NCBI GenBank assembly: GCA_039818345.1
Contig: JBCBUC010000012.1
Location: 26,888-90,887, forward strand
Reading direction: 5' to 3'
DNA from: Parvularcula sp039818345
Lineage (GTDB): Bacteria > Pseudomonadota > Alphaproteobacteria > Caulobacterales > Parvularculaceae
Length of the DNA: 64,000 nt
Shown one piece after another: positions 16,757 through 25,907 of the stretch. A program made the translations under genes and the position numbers. The notes beneath the pieces were generated by a model that searched no databases, was not told the DNA's origin, and worked only from the letters and a program-made list of their open reading frames with translations. The stretch's first letter is position 1. Each line of letters opens with the position of its first letter.

Positions 16757-17577
16757 CCGCGGGGTTCACTGATTTGGGCGAAAGCGCCAAACCAGCACTC
16801 CTCCAGCGGGTCATCACCGCCGCTGTGCTCATGCCCCTTGCGCTCGGCTCAGTGATTTTCGGCGGTCGGCTTTATGCCGGCGTGATCGCTGCGATGACGA
16901 TTTTTCTTCTTTTTGAATGGACTCGGATGGTCGACGGCGCGGAGTTCTCCCGCGGCTTTTATGTGCTCTCAGCGACGGCTGCCGTGGCTAGTTATCTTGC
17001 AGCGGGCGGTGAGCCCCTCTTTGCACTGAGCGTTGCACTGGTGGGCGGGGTGATTGCGACGGCGCTTGAATGGCCTAAACCCAACCCGCAATCTTGGCCC
17101 GGGGTGGGGGCGGCCTACCTCATCGTGCCTGCGGTGGCAGCGCTTTGGCTGCGACGGGACGCGCCAGAGGGTTCGTTTTTCACGCTACTCCTTTTCGTCT
17201 CCACATGGGCGGCGGATAGCTCGGCTTACATGGTGGGAAAGACCGTAGGCGGTCCAAAATTAGCGCCCAAGATTTCCCCCAACAAGACCTGGGCGGGAGG
17301 GGTTGGCGCAGTAATAGGCGGCGGGATTGCCGGTTTAGCTCTCGCTCTTCTGCTCAAACCCGATTGGGCCGTGTTGGCGATGCAGCTTGGGTGTCTACTC
17401 GGTGCTGCGGCGGTCGCGGGTGATATCACCGAGAGTTACTTTAAGCGCCGCTATGGCATTAAGGACACCGGCGGTGCCTTTCCTGGTCACGGCGGTGTTC
17501 TTGATCGCTTAGACGGCTTTTTGTTCGCCGTCTTAGCGCTGGCGATTGCTGTGATTTTGATGCAAGGCGCCCTTTGA
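16753..17577 (+). CDS. cdsA: Phosphatidate cytidylyltransferase (CDP-diglyceride synthase)
   Basis: Inner-membrane enzyme that activates phosphatidic acid with CTP, feeding all phospholipid synthesis. The 274-residue product has seven to eight hydrophobic segments and the family signature near the C-terminus, ESYFKRRYGIKDTGGAFPGHGG followed by LDRLDGF; quoted pieces run across residues ~217-252. The start is a GTG that overlaps the uppS stop (GTGA). The next gene, dxr, begins 25 bp on. Confidence 0.95.
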   Translation: MTAGFTDLGESAKPALLQRVITAAVLMPLALGSVIFGGRLYAGVIAAMTIFLLFEWTRMVDGAEFSRGFYVLSATAAVASYLAAGGEPLFALSVALVGGVIATALEWPKPNPQSWPGVGAAYLIVPAVAALWLRRDAPEGSFFTLLLFVSTWAADSSAYMVGKTVGGPKLAPKISPNKTWAGGVGAVIGGGIAGLALALLLKPDWAVLAMQLGCLLGAAAVAGDITESYFKRRYGIKDTGGAFPGHGGVLDRLDGFLFAVLALAIAVILMQGAL

Positions 17578-17602
17578 TCAAACGACAGGAGCTTTCGTCT
17601 TT

Positions 17603-18787
17603 ATGCTCAAGCGGCGCGCGACCATCCTTGGTGCAACCGGATCAGTGGGACAGACCACACTCAATCTCATCGATGCTGCCAACAAAGCGCGTGACGCTGA
17701 AATTGACGTGGTGGCGGTCACCGCCAACAGCAAAGTTACTGAACTTGCCCGTGCCGCGGTTGACGCGAAGGCTGAGTTTGCGGCCATCGCCAACCCCCAT
17801 GCCGGTGAAGAGCTCGCAGCGGCGCTCGTCGGCACAGGCATTCGTTCGGCAGCAGGTCCACAAGCCATTGTTGAAGCGGCCCAAATGGATGCCGATTGGG
17901 TGATGGCGGCGATTATGGGTGCGGCAGGTATCGAGCCGCTGCTGGCAGCGGCTGAGCGCGGCGCGAACATCGCCTTTGCCAACAAAGAATGTCTCGTCTG
18001 CGCTGGGGACGCTGTGCTTGGTGCGATGGAGCGGGGCGGTGGTCGTCTTCTGCCCGTCGACAGTGAGCACAACGCTATCTTTCAAGTCTTTGATGCTGAA
18101 CGCCCCCATCGGGTACGAAAGCTAATCCTCACCGCGTCGGGTGGTCCTTTCCGCGACCGTGATCCTGCGACCCTCAAAGCCGTCACGCCAGCCGAGGCAG
18201 TCAAACATCCCAATTGGTCCATGGGCGCAAAAATCTCCGTCGATAGCGCCACGATGATGAACAAGGGCCTTGAGCGGATCGAGGCCGCCTATCTTTTCCC
18301 GGTGCCCAAAGAGAAGATCGAGATTGTGGTGCACCCGCAGTCGGTGATCCACAGCTTGGTCGACTACGTCGATGGCTCGGTCCTCGCGCAGCTTGGGACA
18401 CCTGACATGACCATTCCCGTGGCCTCGGCGCTTGCTTGGCCCGACCGGATTGCCACCCCGGCGGAACAGCTTGACCTCATCAAAGTCCGGCAGATGGATT
18501 TCTTCCCCGCCGATGAGGAGCGTTTTCCATGCCTTCGGCTTGCGCGAGAGAGCCTTGATGAAGGTGGTCTTGCGACTTGCGTGTTAAATGCAGCCAATGA
18601 AGTCGCTGTTGCTGCCTTTCTTAAGGGTCACCTGGCATTCCTGGACATTGCGGCAGTCACGGAACATTGTCTCGAAACGGTGAGATCGAATCACGACAGC
18701 ACGGCGCTCGATAATATTTTGGCGACGGACAAGCTGGCCCGTGAGGCGGCCTGGGCCCGGGTGGAAACACTCGCAGACAGGGGTTGA
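17603..18787 (+). CDS. dxr: 1-deoxy-D-xylulose 5-phosphate reductoisomerase
   Basis: Second enzyme of the non-mevalonate isoprenoid pathway; NADPH- and metal-dependent. The 394 residues start with the nucleotide-binding loop ATILGATGSVGQTTL and contain NKECLVCAGD, the metal-site region LLPVDSEHNAIFQ, the flexible-loop block ASGGPFRD and the signature PNWSMGAKISVDSATMMNK. It lies in the usual place between cdsA and rseP and supplies precursor for uppS in the same run of genes. Confidence 0.97.
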   Translation: MLKRRATILGATGSVGQTTLNLIDAANKARDAEIDVVAVTANSKVTELARAAVDAKAEFAAIANPHAGEELAAALVGTGIRSAAGPQAIVEAAQMDADWVMAAIMGAAGIEPLLAAAERGANIAFANKECLVCAGDAVLGAMERGGGRLLPVDSEHNAIFQVFDAERPHRVRKLILTASGGPFRDRDPATLKAVTPAEAVKHPNWSMGAKISVDSATMMNKGLERIEAAYLFPVPKEKIEIVVHPQSVIHSLVDYVDGSVLAQLGTPDMTIPVASALAWPDRIATPAEQLDLIKVRQMDFFPADEERFPCLRLARESLDEGGLATCVLNAANEVAVAAFLKGHLAFLDIAAVTEHCLETVRSNHDSTALDNILATDKLAREAAWARVETLADRG

Positions 18788-18793
18788 GGGTAA

Positions 18794-20020
18794 ATGCTGG
18801 ACACATTGCTCGGCGGTGCATCGACGGTGATCGTCAGCGTTGCGGCCTTTTTGGTGATGCTCCCGGTCATCGTGTTCATCCACGAGCTGGGGCACTTCCA
18901 AACGGGACGTATCTTTGGGATCAAGATTGATGCTTTTTCGATCGGCTTTGGCCCGACGCTAACGAGCTGGATCGATCGCCACGGCACGGTGTGGAAGATC
19001 TCAGCCATCCCGTTGGGCGGCTACGTGAAGTTCTTTGGTGACGCGAACGCCGCGAGTGCCGGGACAACCGGCGGGAACCAGGCCGGTACCACGCAGTTCA
19101 AATCTCTTCGCGATACGCTTGAAGCATCGCTGACGGACGAGGAAAAAGCCGTTTGCTTCCACTTTCGTCCGACGTGGCAGCGCGCCTCTGTTGTCGCTGC
19201 TGGTCCGATTGCGAACTTTCTTCTGGCGATCGTGATTTTGGCTGGCCTCTTGATGGCGCTTGGCCGCTTCACCGTGGAGCCGGTGGTGGGGCAAGTGGTC
19301 GAAGACAGCGCCGCCGCTGAGGCAGGGTTTCTGCCCGGTGACCGTATCCTAACGCTCAATGGCGGCAACGTTCGGTCGTTCGATGCCATGGCAACAAGAG
19401 TGAAGCTTTCGAGCGGAGAAGAGCTGACCTTTCGGGTTGAACGCGGTGAGGACGTTGTCACGCTTCTCGCTACGCCGCGGCGGGTCGAACAGGTCGACGG
19501 CTTTGGCAATAAGGTCGTCGCTGGTCAATTGGGTGTTTCGGCAGACCCGAATTTCGTCAGTAGGCAGCGGTTTGGGCCGCTGAACGCGACAGCCGAAGGT
19601 ACCCGAGAGGTTGGCCGCATTATCGGTGTCACCGGACGATACTTTGGACGTCTTTTGACCTTTCGCGAAGATCCTCGACAGATCGGTGGGCCTGTCCGCA
19701 TCGCGCAATTTGCTGGCCAGGCTGCGAGCTCTGGCTTTGTTCCCGCAGAAGATGTGACCCTTGCTGATCGACTGGTGACAAGCGGCGCTAATTTCCTACA
19801 GGTTGCTGCATTGATCTCGATATCCGTCGGATTTTTAAATCTTTTACCCGTTCCAGTGCTGGATGGGGGCCATTTGATGTTCTACGGATACGAAGCGGTG
19901 GCGGGAAAGCCAATGAACGAGGCGGTGCAAAACGGCCTGTTCCGACTTGGTCTCGCTCTCGTCGGCACATTGATCATCTTTGTGCTCATTAATGATGTCG
20001 TCCGTCTCTTCCAGTCTTAG
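18794..20020 (+). CDS. rseP: Site-2 intramembrane zinc protease (RseP/MmpA type)
   Basis: Cleaves membrane-embedded substrates in regulated proteolysis; in Caulobacter the homologue MmpA cuts PodJ. The 408-residue protein has the zinc motif HELGH (His30-Glu31-x2-His34) in the first membrane helix, a periplasmic PDZ domain in the middle (EAGFLPGDRILTLNGGNV), and the second active-site element NLLPVPVLDGGH near the C-terminus, followed by the last helix. It starts 6 bp after dxr and is 12 bp ahead of bamA. Confidence 0.95.
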   Translation: MLDTLLGGASTVIVSVAAFLVMLPVIVFIHELGHFQTGRIFGIKIDAFSIGFGPTLTSWIDRHGTVWKISAIPLGGYVKFFGDANAASAGTTGGNQAGTTQFKSLRDTLEASLTDEEKAVCFHFRPTWQRASVVAAGPIANFLLAIVILAGLLMALGRFTVEPVVGQVVEDSAAAEAGFLPGDRILTLNGGNVRSFDAMATRVKLSSGEELTFRVERGEDVVTLLATPRRVEQVDGFGNKVVAGQLGVSADPNFVSRQRFGPLNATAEGTREVGRIIGVTGRYFGRLLTFREDPRQIGGPVRIAQFAGQAASSGFVPAEDVTLADRLVTSGANFLQVAALISISVGFLNLLPVPVLDGGHLMFYGYEAVAGKPMNEAVQNGLFRLGLALVGTLIIFVLINDVVRLFQS

Positions 20021-20032
20021 GATCTGTCGCTC

Positions 20033-22555
20033 ATGACCTTGCCGGCTTCGCGCCCTTTCATCCTTGCGATTGTGTTGTTCCTGTTGGCGGGAACCGAAGG
20101 GATGGCGCAAGAGAACTTCACCACGACGGTGCGCCAGATCGTGGTCGCGGGGACGCAGCGGTTAGAGCCAGAGACGGTGCGTTCGTATTTATCGATCACC
20201 CCGGGAACGACGATCGACCAGGTGGTGATTGACGAGGGCCTTAAGGGCCTTTTTGCAACTGGCCTCTTCGAAGACGCACAAATGGTCTTTGATGCGAGCA
20301 ACGGAATCCTGACGGTCGAGGTGGAAGAGAACCCCATCGTCAATCGCGTGATCTATGTCGGTAACCGTCGGTTGGGTGACGATAAGTTCGAAGAAGAAGT
20401 CGAGCTGGAGCCGCGCTCCATCTATACCCGCGCGCGCGCCCAGGCGGACGCCCAACGGATGATCGAGGTCTATCGTCGGTCGGGCCGCTTTGGTGCCACT
20501 GTGACCCCTCGCGTGCGCGAGCTTGAACGCAATCGTGTCGATGTCGTCTTCGATATTGATGAAGGTCCAAGGACCGGTGTTCGTGCTGTGAACTTTCTGG
20601 GTAATGAGGAATTTTCTGACGCAGAACTCCGCGGTGTCGTCCTGACAGCGCCCTCAAGCTGGTGGAACATCCTTGAGAGCAACGACAATTACGATCCGGA
20701 TCGGTTGGATTACGATCAGGAACTTCTGCGTCAGCATTACAGCAAAAACGGTTTTGCCGACTTCGCCGTGGTGTCAGCAGTGGCGGAGCTTACGCCTGAC
20801 CGAAAAGACTTCATCATCACGATTGAGGTGGAGGAGGGACCAAAATACGATTTCGGCAACGTCGATGTGAACACGACCCTATCGAAACTCCCCGGTGAAG
20901 CGCTCCGCCGCCGTGTTCCTATCCGTCCGGGGTCGGTCTTTAACTCTGAACGGATCGAAGAAGCCGAAGAAGCCCTGACCTTTGCGACAGGGGTCTACGG
21001 ATATGCGTTTGTGGATATCTACCCTCGGCTTGATCGGAACCCCGAGACCAAAACCATCGACATCACGTTTGAAGTGAACGAGGGGCCGCGGGTTTATGTT
21101 GAAGAGATCAACATCAACGGTAACCAACAGACCCTTGACCGGGTGATCCGGCGCGAGATGCGACTTGTTGAGGGCGATGCATTCAACCGCGTGTTGGTCG
21201 ATCGCTCTGAACGCCGGGTGAAAGGTCTTGGCTTCTTTTCTGAAGTGGAAGTTGAGGAGCTGCCTGGTAGTGCACCCGATCGCTCCGTGCTCAACGTGAA
21301 TGTCGTCGAACAACCAACCGGTAGCTTTCAGATTGGTGGCGGTGTGTCGTCGAATGATAACTTCATCTTCAATATTCAGCTCGACCAGCGGAATCTCGCG
21401 GGCCGTGGCCAAAACGTTCTGCTCGACCTTTCCGCTTCACAGCGAACGAACCGAGCAAGGCTTTCGATCACGGAGCCTTATTTCCTCGGTCGGCGCCTTC
21501 GTGCCGGAGCGAGTATTTTTGTGCAGGACACAGATTTTGAAGAAGCCGGCTTTGTCTCGCAATCCTATGGTCTTGGGACAAACTTTGGCTTCCCGGTTTC
21601 GGAATTTGCGCAGCTGGGACTGAATTATGGCCTGCGTTACGATAACCTTGAGCTGACCACAGACATCACCTTTGTTGAAGACGCAGAAGGCAATCGTGAA
21701 TTCAGTGTCGAACTGATTGACGAGGACGCTGTACGGCGTGAACGGCAGGTCGATACATCAACAGGGACAGTTGGTGTGGTGACGACGGATCGCTGTAATG
21801 TCGTTGTGCTCTCGGACGACCTCAATTGTGAGAATGACGGCGAGTTTGTGACGTCATCGATTGGTTACACCCTGCGGATGGACCGAACGAATGATCCCAT
21901 TGTTCCGTCGCGCGGATACGATATTTCTTTCTCACAGAACTTTGCTGGCCTCGGCGGTGATGTGAATTTCTACCAATCGACCTTGCGCACCTCTTGGTAC
22001 CATCCACTTCCTTTCCGTTTCATCGGCTCTCTGAAATTCAGTGGCGGGTATATTCAGAGTTTCAATGATGATGGTGTCCGCCGGAACGACCGTTTCTTCC
22101 TTGGTGGTGGTCGCGGTTTCCGCGGGTTTGATGTGGCGGGCGTTGGCCCACGCCTCTTCGATGCGGAAGCTGCTGTTCTTGGGGGCAGTCGCGGCCAGTC
22201 GGTGGGTGCTCGGGCCTATGCCATTGGTTCAGCCGAAGCACTTATTCCATTGCCGGTGCCGCCATCGGCGGGGATCCGCGCCTCGCTTTTTGCTGATTTC
22301 GGCGTCGCAGGTCTCGTCAATGAAAGCGATGAGGAGGTCTTTAATGATCCAAGCATTCCTCGCGTCGATCTCTTCGGCGATTCTGATCCTGATGATCCAC
22401 TCCAGGCGGGGCTTGATCCCCGTGTGACAGCAGGGGTCGTGGTCAACTGGCGGTCACCATTCGGACCGGTTCAGTTCGTGCTATCCGAAGCCGTGGTCGT
22501 CGAAGAGTACGACCGTCCCGAAGGGTTCAGGTTCTCTGCGGGTGGTCGGTTCTAA
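20033..22555 (+). CDS. bamA: Outer-membrane protein assembly factor BamA
   Basis: Central Omp85 protein that inserts beta-barrels into the outer membrane. The 840-residue precursor has a signal peptide (about residues 1-25), five POTRA repeats over the first half (for example IVVAGTQRLEPETVRSYLSI and INGNQQTLDRVIRREMRLVEGDAFN), and a C-terminal barrel ending in Phe (FSAGGRF). The lid-lock-like sequence RFFLGGGRGFRGFDVAG is present. No skp/ompH follows; lpxD is the next gene after a 229-bp gap. Confidence 0.97.
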   Translation: MTLPASRPFILAIVLFLLAGTEGMAQENFTTTVRQIVVAGTQRLEPETVRSYLSITPGTTIDQVVIDEGLKGLFATGLFEDAQMVFDASNGILTVEVEENPIVNRVIYVGNRRLGDDKFEEEVELEPRSIYTRARAQADAQRMIEVYRRSGRFGATVTPRVRELERNRVDVVFDIDEGPRTGVRAVNFLGNEEFSDAELRGVVLTAPSSWWNILESNDNYDPDRLDYDQELLRQHYSKNGFADFAVVSAVAELTPDRKDFIITIEVEEGPKYDFGNVDVNTTLSKLPGEALRRRVPIRPGSVFNSERIEEAEEALTFATGVYGYAFVDIYPRLDRNPETKTIDITFEVNEGPRVYVEEININGNQQTLDRVIRREMRLVEGDAFNRVLVDRSERRVKGLGFFSEVEVEELPGSAPDRSVLNVNVVEQPTGSFQIGGGVSSNDNFIFNIQLDQRNLAGRGQNVLLDLSASQRTNRARLSITEPYFLGRRLRAGASIFVQDTDFEEAGFVSQSYGLGTNFGFPVSEFAQLGLNYGLRYDNLELTTDITFVEDAEGNREFSVELIDEDAVRRERQVDTSTGTVGVVTTDRCNVVVLSDDLNCENDGEFVTSSIGYTLRMDRTNDPIVPSRGYDISFSQNFAGLGGDVNFYQSTLRTSWYHPLPFRFIGSLKFSGGYIQSFNDDGVRRNDRFFLGGGRGFRGFDVAGVGPRLFDAEAAVLGGSRGQSVGARAYAIGSAEALIPLPVPPSAGIRASLFADFGVAGLVNESDEEVFNDPSIPRVDLFGDSDPDDPLQAGLDPRVTAGVVVNWRSPFGPVQFVLSEAVVVEEYDRPEGFRFSAGGRF

Positions 22556-22618
22556 TTGCTCACCGAGTGTGATCGATAAAGAAGTGTCCACTGGTGGATT
22601 TCGGCACCACCATGCGGC

Positions 22619-22646
22619 AAGCCTCTAGTCAGACCTTAGGCTTTTT
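22619..22646 (+). terminator. Possible terminator after bamA
   Basis: AAGCCT (22619-22624) and AGGCTT (22638-22643) form a 6-bp stem with a 13-nt loop, running into five T residues (22642-22646). It lies 63 bp beyond the bamA stop. The stem is short, so the call is tentative. The rest of the 229-bp gap to lpxD holds no gene I can support. Confidence 0.5.
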
Positions 22647-22784
22647 GCCCGGGGGATAGACATGGTGTTCAGAACAATGGTCAGTTCTGTTGATACCATC
22701 GACACGGAAGTGCAGCATTTCTTGTCGCTTGCGCACAGGAGCAAGGAGTAAGAGGCATCGATTGAACAATCTTTACACGCCTCA

Positions 22785-23786
22785 ATGAGATCTATGGACT
22801 TTCCTGACCCACGCTTTTTCCAATTGCATGCTCCGCTTTCGCCAGCTGACGCGGCGGGTATCGGTGATGCCCAATTGATCCGTGATGGCGGTTTGCCCGT
22901 CACGAAGGTGGCTGATGCTGAGCTGGGCGGTGAGGGTGCACTGAGCTTCGCTGAGACACTGAAAAAACCCCTCGGCTTGGTCGCTATCGTCATTGTGCCA
23001 GCGGGTCAGGCGAATGAAGTTCCCGAGGCCATCCCTTCTGTTCTCGAGGCATCATCGCCCCGTCTCGCGTTTGCGAAGATTGCGTCGGCGCTTTTTGCCA
23101 GCAAAAGTGAAACTGGCCGCGAGATGGAGGTGCCAAGCTCTGTCTCTGATACCGCGATCGTGCACCCCACAGCCGTGATTTCTCCGGGTGCAGAGATTGC
23201 TGATGGTGTCGTTGTTGGGCCCTATGCTGTCATCGGTCATGGTGTCACGATTGGGGCAGGGACACTGATCGGTGCCCATGTCTCGGTCACCCACGCAACG
23301 ATTGGGTCGGGCTGCCGTATCTCGGCTGGTGTGCGCATCGGTGAGGCGGGGTTTGGTTATGTTCCAGGCGAGGCGGGCGCTGTTTACATCCCGCAATTGG
23401 GCGCGGTGCGGATTGGTCATGCCGTCGATATCGGAGCCAATAGCACGATTGATCGGGGTATGCTGACGGATACAGTCATCGGCGACGGCACCAAGATCGA
23501 TAACCTTTGTCAGGTGGCCCATAATTGCAAGCTTGGTCGCTCGGTGCTGATCGCTAGTCAAACAGGCGTGTCGGGGTCTTGCGAGATCGGCGATGGTGTG
23601 ATGATGGGCGGCCAAGTTGGTATGGGTGATCATCTCAACATTGGCGCCGGAGCGGTCCTTGCGGCGCGAAGCGGCTTGATGCGAGATGTTGAGCCCGGTG
23701 GCCGTGTCGGGGGAACTCCTGCTAAACCCGTCCGGCAATGGATGAAAGAAGTGGCGGTGTTGAGCCGCCTGGCGGAAAAGAAGTGA
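22785..23786 (+). CDS. lpxD: UDP-3-O-(3-hydroxyacyl)glucosamine N-acyltransferase
   Basis: Third step of lipid A synthesis: adds the second hydroxyacyl chain to UDP-glucosamine. The 333-residue protein has an N-terminal uridine-binding domain and then a left-handed beta-helix of hexapeptide repeats from about residue 120 (AVISPGAEIADGVVVGPYAVIG). The catalytic-region His is in CQVAHNCKLG. No clear ribosome binding site precedes the ATG at 22785; a purine-rich AAGGAG lies about 37 bp upstream, so the true start is uncertain. The stop overlaps the fabZ start (ATGA). Confidence 0.95.
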   Translation: MRSMDFPDPRFFQLHAPLSPADAAGIGDAQLIRDGGLPVTKVADAELGGEGALSFAETLKKPLGLVAIVIVPAGQANEVPEAIPSVLEASSPRLAFAKIASALFASKSETGREMEVPSSVSDTAIVHPTAVISPGAEIADGVVVGPYAVIGHGVTIGAGTLIGAHVSVTHATIGSGCRISAGVRIGEAGFGYVPGEAGAVYIPQLGAVRIGHAVDIGANSTIDRGMLTDTVIGDGTKIDNLCQVAHNCKLGRSVLIASQTGVSGSCEIGDGVMMGGQVGMGDHLNIGAGAVLAARSGLMRDVEPGGRVGGTPAKPVRQWMKEVAVLSRLAEKK

Positions 23787-24250
23787 TGACTGAAAACGAT
23801 GATGCTCTGCCGGATCTTGATGTGGCCGGCATCCAGGCCCTGATCCCGCACCGTTTCCCCTTTTTGATGATTGACAAGCTGACCAACATCTCTCGAACCG
23901 AGGGCGCGGTCGGCATCAAAAATGTCACGATCAATGAGCCCTATTTTCAGGGGCACTTTCCTCAGATGCCGGTGATGCCTGGGGTGTTGATCATTGAGGC
24001 GATGGCGCAAACCGCTGCGTCTTATACGGTGTATGCCGATAATCTCGATTCAGATGGAAAGGTCGTTCTTTTCATGGGTGTTGAGAAGGCCAAATTCCGA
24101 AAGCCGGTGGTGCCCGGCGATCAACTTGAACTGCATGTCCGGGTAAGCCAACGTCGGCCGCCAGTTTGGAAATATGAAGGCAAAGCCAAGGTTGATGGCA
24201 AAGTGGTCGCGGAGGCGATCTTTGCCGCAATGTTGGCGGAGGCAAAGTAA
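23786..24250 (+). CDS. fabZ: 3-hydroxyacyl-ACP dehydratase
   Basis: Dehydrates 3-hydroxyacyl-ACP in fatty acid elongation, competing with LpxA/LpxD for the same acyl pool. The 154-residue hot-dog protein has the active-site His in LIPHRFPFLMID and the Glu helix in HFPQMPVMPGVLIIEAMAQ. The start is the ATG in the ATGA overlap with lpxD; an earlier in-frame start inside lpxD is not needed. The stop TAA shares its last base with the lpxA ATG. Confidence 0.96.
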   Translation: MTENDDALPDLDVAGIQALIPHRFPFLMIDKLTNISRTEGAVGIKNVTINEPYFQGHFPQMPVMPGVLIIEAMAQTAASYTVYADNLDSDGKVVLFMGVEKAKFRKPVVPGDQLELHVRVSQRRPPVWKYEGKAKVDGKVVAEAIFAAMLAEAK

Positions 24251-25041
24251 TGGCAGTTCATCCGCGGGCAATTGTGGAGGATGGTGCCGAGCTCGGCGAC
24301 GATGTCGAGGTTGGGCCGTTCGTTCACGTCGGACCCCATGTGAAGTTAGGGAACCGCGTCAAGCTGCATCCTCACGCCGTGGTCCTGGGGCATACAACGA
24401 TCGGTGATGAGACTGAGGTGATGCCGTTTGCCGTGCTCGGCATGCCGCCCCAACACCTGAACTATAAAGGCGAGAAGACCACACTGACCATCGGTGCACG
24501 GAATCAAATCCGTGAGCACGTCACAATGCATCCGGGAACGGAGCAAGGCGGAAGTCGCACCGTTGTTGGGGATGATGGCCTCTATATGGTGGGTTGCCAT
24601 GTTGCCCATGACTGCATCATTGGAAACAATGTGATCATGGCGAACAATGCCACCTTAGGCGGCCATATTGAAATCGGAAATTTCGTTTTCGTTTCGGGCA
24701 TCACTGCGATCCATCAATTCACACGCCTAGGCAACTACTGCTTCGTTGGTGGCGGCGCCATTCTTGGTAGCGATGTTATTCCGTATGGGTCAGTTTTTGG
24801 TAATCGCGCCAAACTCGAAGGCCTCAATATTGTTGGTATGAAGCGCCGAGGCATGGACCGCAAGGCGATCCATTCGATCCGAGCTGCCTATCGCCTCCTC
24901 TTTGCCCCTGAAGGCACGTTGCAGGAGCGGATCGCGGATGCAGCTGAGCTCTACAAGGACTCGCCCATCGTGATGGAGATCGTCGATTTTATGAAGGCGA
25001 ATAGCGAGGAGAATCGGCCGCTATGTCTTCCGGCGCAATAG
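24250..25041 (+). CDS. lpxA: UDP-N-acetylglucosamine 3-O-acyltransferase
   Basis: First step of lipid A synthesis, transferring a hydroxyacyl chain from ACP to UDP-GlcNAc. The 263-residue trimeric beta-helix protein carries hexapeptide repeats from the N-terminus (AIVEDGAELGDDVEVGPFVH), the catalytic His in the MVGCHVAHDCIIGNNV segment, and the C-terminal helical block GMKRRGMDRKAIHSIRAAYR. It overlaps fabZ by one base and lpxI by 19 bp, so translation is tightly coupled. Confidence 0.97.
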   Translation: MAVHPRAIVEDGAELGDDVEVGPFVHVGPHVKLGNRVKLHPHAVVLGHTTIGDETEVMPFAVLGMPPQHLNYKGEKTTLTIGARNQIREHVTMHPGTEQGGSRTVVGDDGLYMVGCHVAHDCIIGNNVIMANNATLGGHIEIGNFVFVSGITAIHQFTRLGNYCFVGGGAILGSDVIPYGSVFGNRAKLEGLNIVGMKRRGMDRKAIHSIRAAYRLLFAPEGTLQERIADAAELYKDSPIVMEIVDFMKANSEENRPLCLPAQ

Positions 25042-25907
25042 CTGAGGCTGGATGGTCGCGTCTTGGTGTTCTCGCTGGGAGCGGTAGTCTGCCCCTTCGT
25101 GTCGCGCAGGCTGAGGCGAACGCCGGGCGGGAGCCTTTCATTGTTCGGCTTACAGATGAAGATAGCCCAATCCTAAAGTACCCCAATGAGCGTGTACAGA
25201 TTGGTGAACTGGGCCGGGTGATTAAGCGCCTCAAAAGCGAAGGTTGCGATGCTGTCTGTCTCGCCGGTCAATTGCAGCGCCCAAACTTTGCCTCGATTAT
25301 ACCCGATTGGCGCGGTGCAAGGGTTCTGCCGAAGGTCGTGGCGGCAGCGCGCAAGGGCGACGGTGCGATTATCGATGTCATGGTGGGCGTCTTTGAAGAC
25401 GAGGGGTTTCAAGTGGTCGGTGCAGAAGCGGCCGCGGGTCAACTTCTCCTTGGGCCAGGATCGCTTGGTCAAGAAGCGCCGAGTCAAGACGATTTTGCAG
25501 ATGTTGCCAAGGGCGCGCGGCTCGTTGAAGCCTTAGGGCCCTTTGATGTGGGTCAGGGCGCGGTGGTTCGTCGTGGTTTTGTGCTGGCGATTGAGGCGGC
25601 AGAAGGAACAGATGCAATGCTGCGCCGCTGTGCTCAACTCCCTGAAACATTGAAGGGTTTTGAGCCCGGGCAAGTTAAAAAGTCGATCGGCGTACTCGTG
25701 AAATGCCCAAAGCCTGGCCAAGAGCTCCGGGTCGACCTTCCAACGATTGGTGTCGAGACGATCGAACGGGCCGCTGCCGCTGGCCTTGCCGGTATCGCTG
25801 CAGAGGCCGGCCACGCCCTCGTGATTGATCGCGATGATGTTGTTACAAAGGCAGATGCGCTCGGGGTCTTTGTCTACGGTTATCGGGCCGAGGAGCTCTT
25901 GGGTTGA
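25023..25907 (+). CDS. lpxI: UDP-2,3-diacylglucosamine pyrophosphatase, LpxI type
   Basis: Releases lipid X and UMP from UDP-2,3-diacylglucosamine; LpxI is the alphaproteobacterial replacement for LpxH and is unrelated to it. The 294 residues (formerly DUF1009) contain GVLAGSGSLPLRVAQ near the N-terminus and the conserved C-terminal half with GQGAVVRRGFVLAIEAAEGTD, VLVKCPKPGQE, RVDLPTIGVET and HALVIDRD. The gene overlaps lpxA by 19 bp and lpxB by 4 bp, exactly as expected for a lipid A operon of this group. Confidence 0.95.
   Translation: MSSGAIAEAGWSRLGVLAGSGSLPLRVAQAEANAGREPFIVRLTDEDSPILKYPNERVQIGELGRVIKRLKSEGCDAVCLAGQLQRPNFASIIPDWRGARVLPKVVAAARKGDGAIIDVMVGVFEDEGFQVVGAEAAAGQLLLGPGSLGQEAPSQDDFADVAKGARLVEALGPFDVGQGAVVRRGFVLAIEAAEGTDAMLRRCAQLPETLKGFEPGQVKKSIGVLVKCPKPGQELRVDLPTIGVETIERAAAAGLAGIAAEAGHALVIDRDDVVTKADALGVFVYGYRAEELLG

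Noticed and set aside
23052..23738. 228-codon minus-strand frame within lpxD
   Set aside because: The apparent repeat in the translation is only the mirror of the hexapeptide repeats of LpxD on the other strand.
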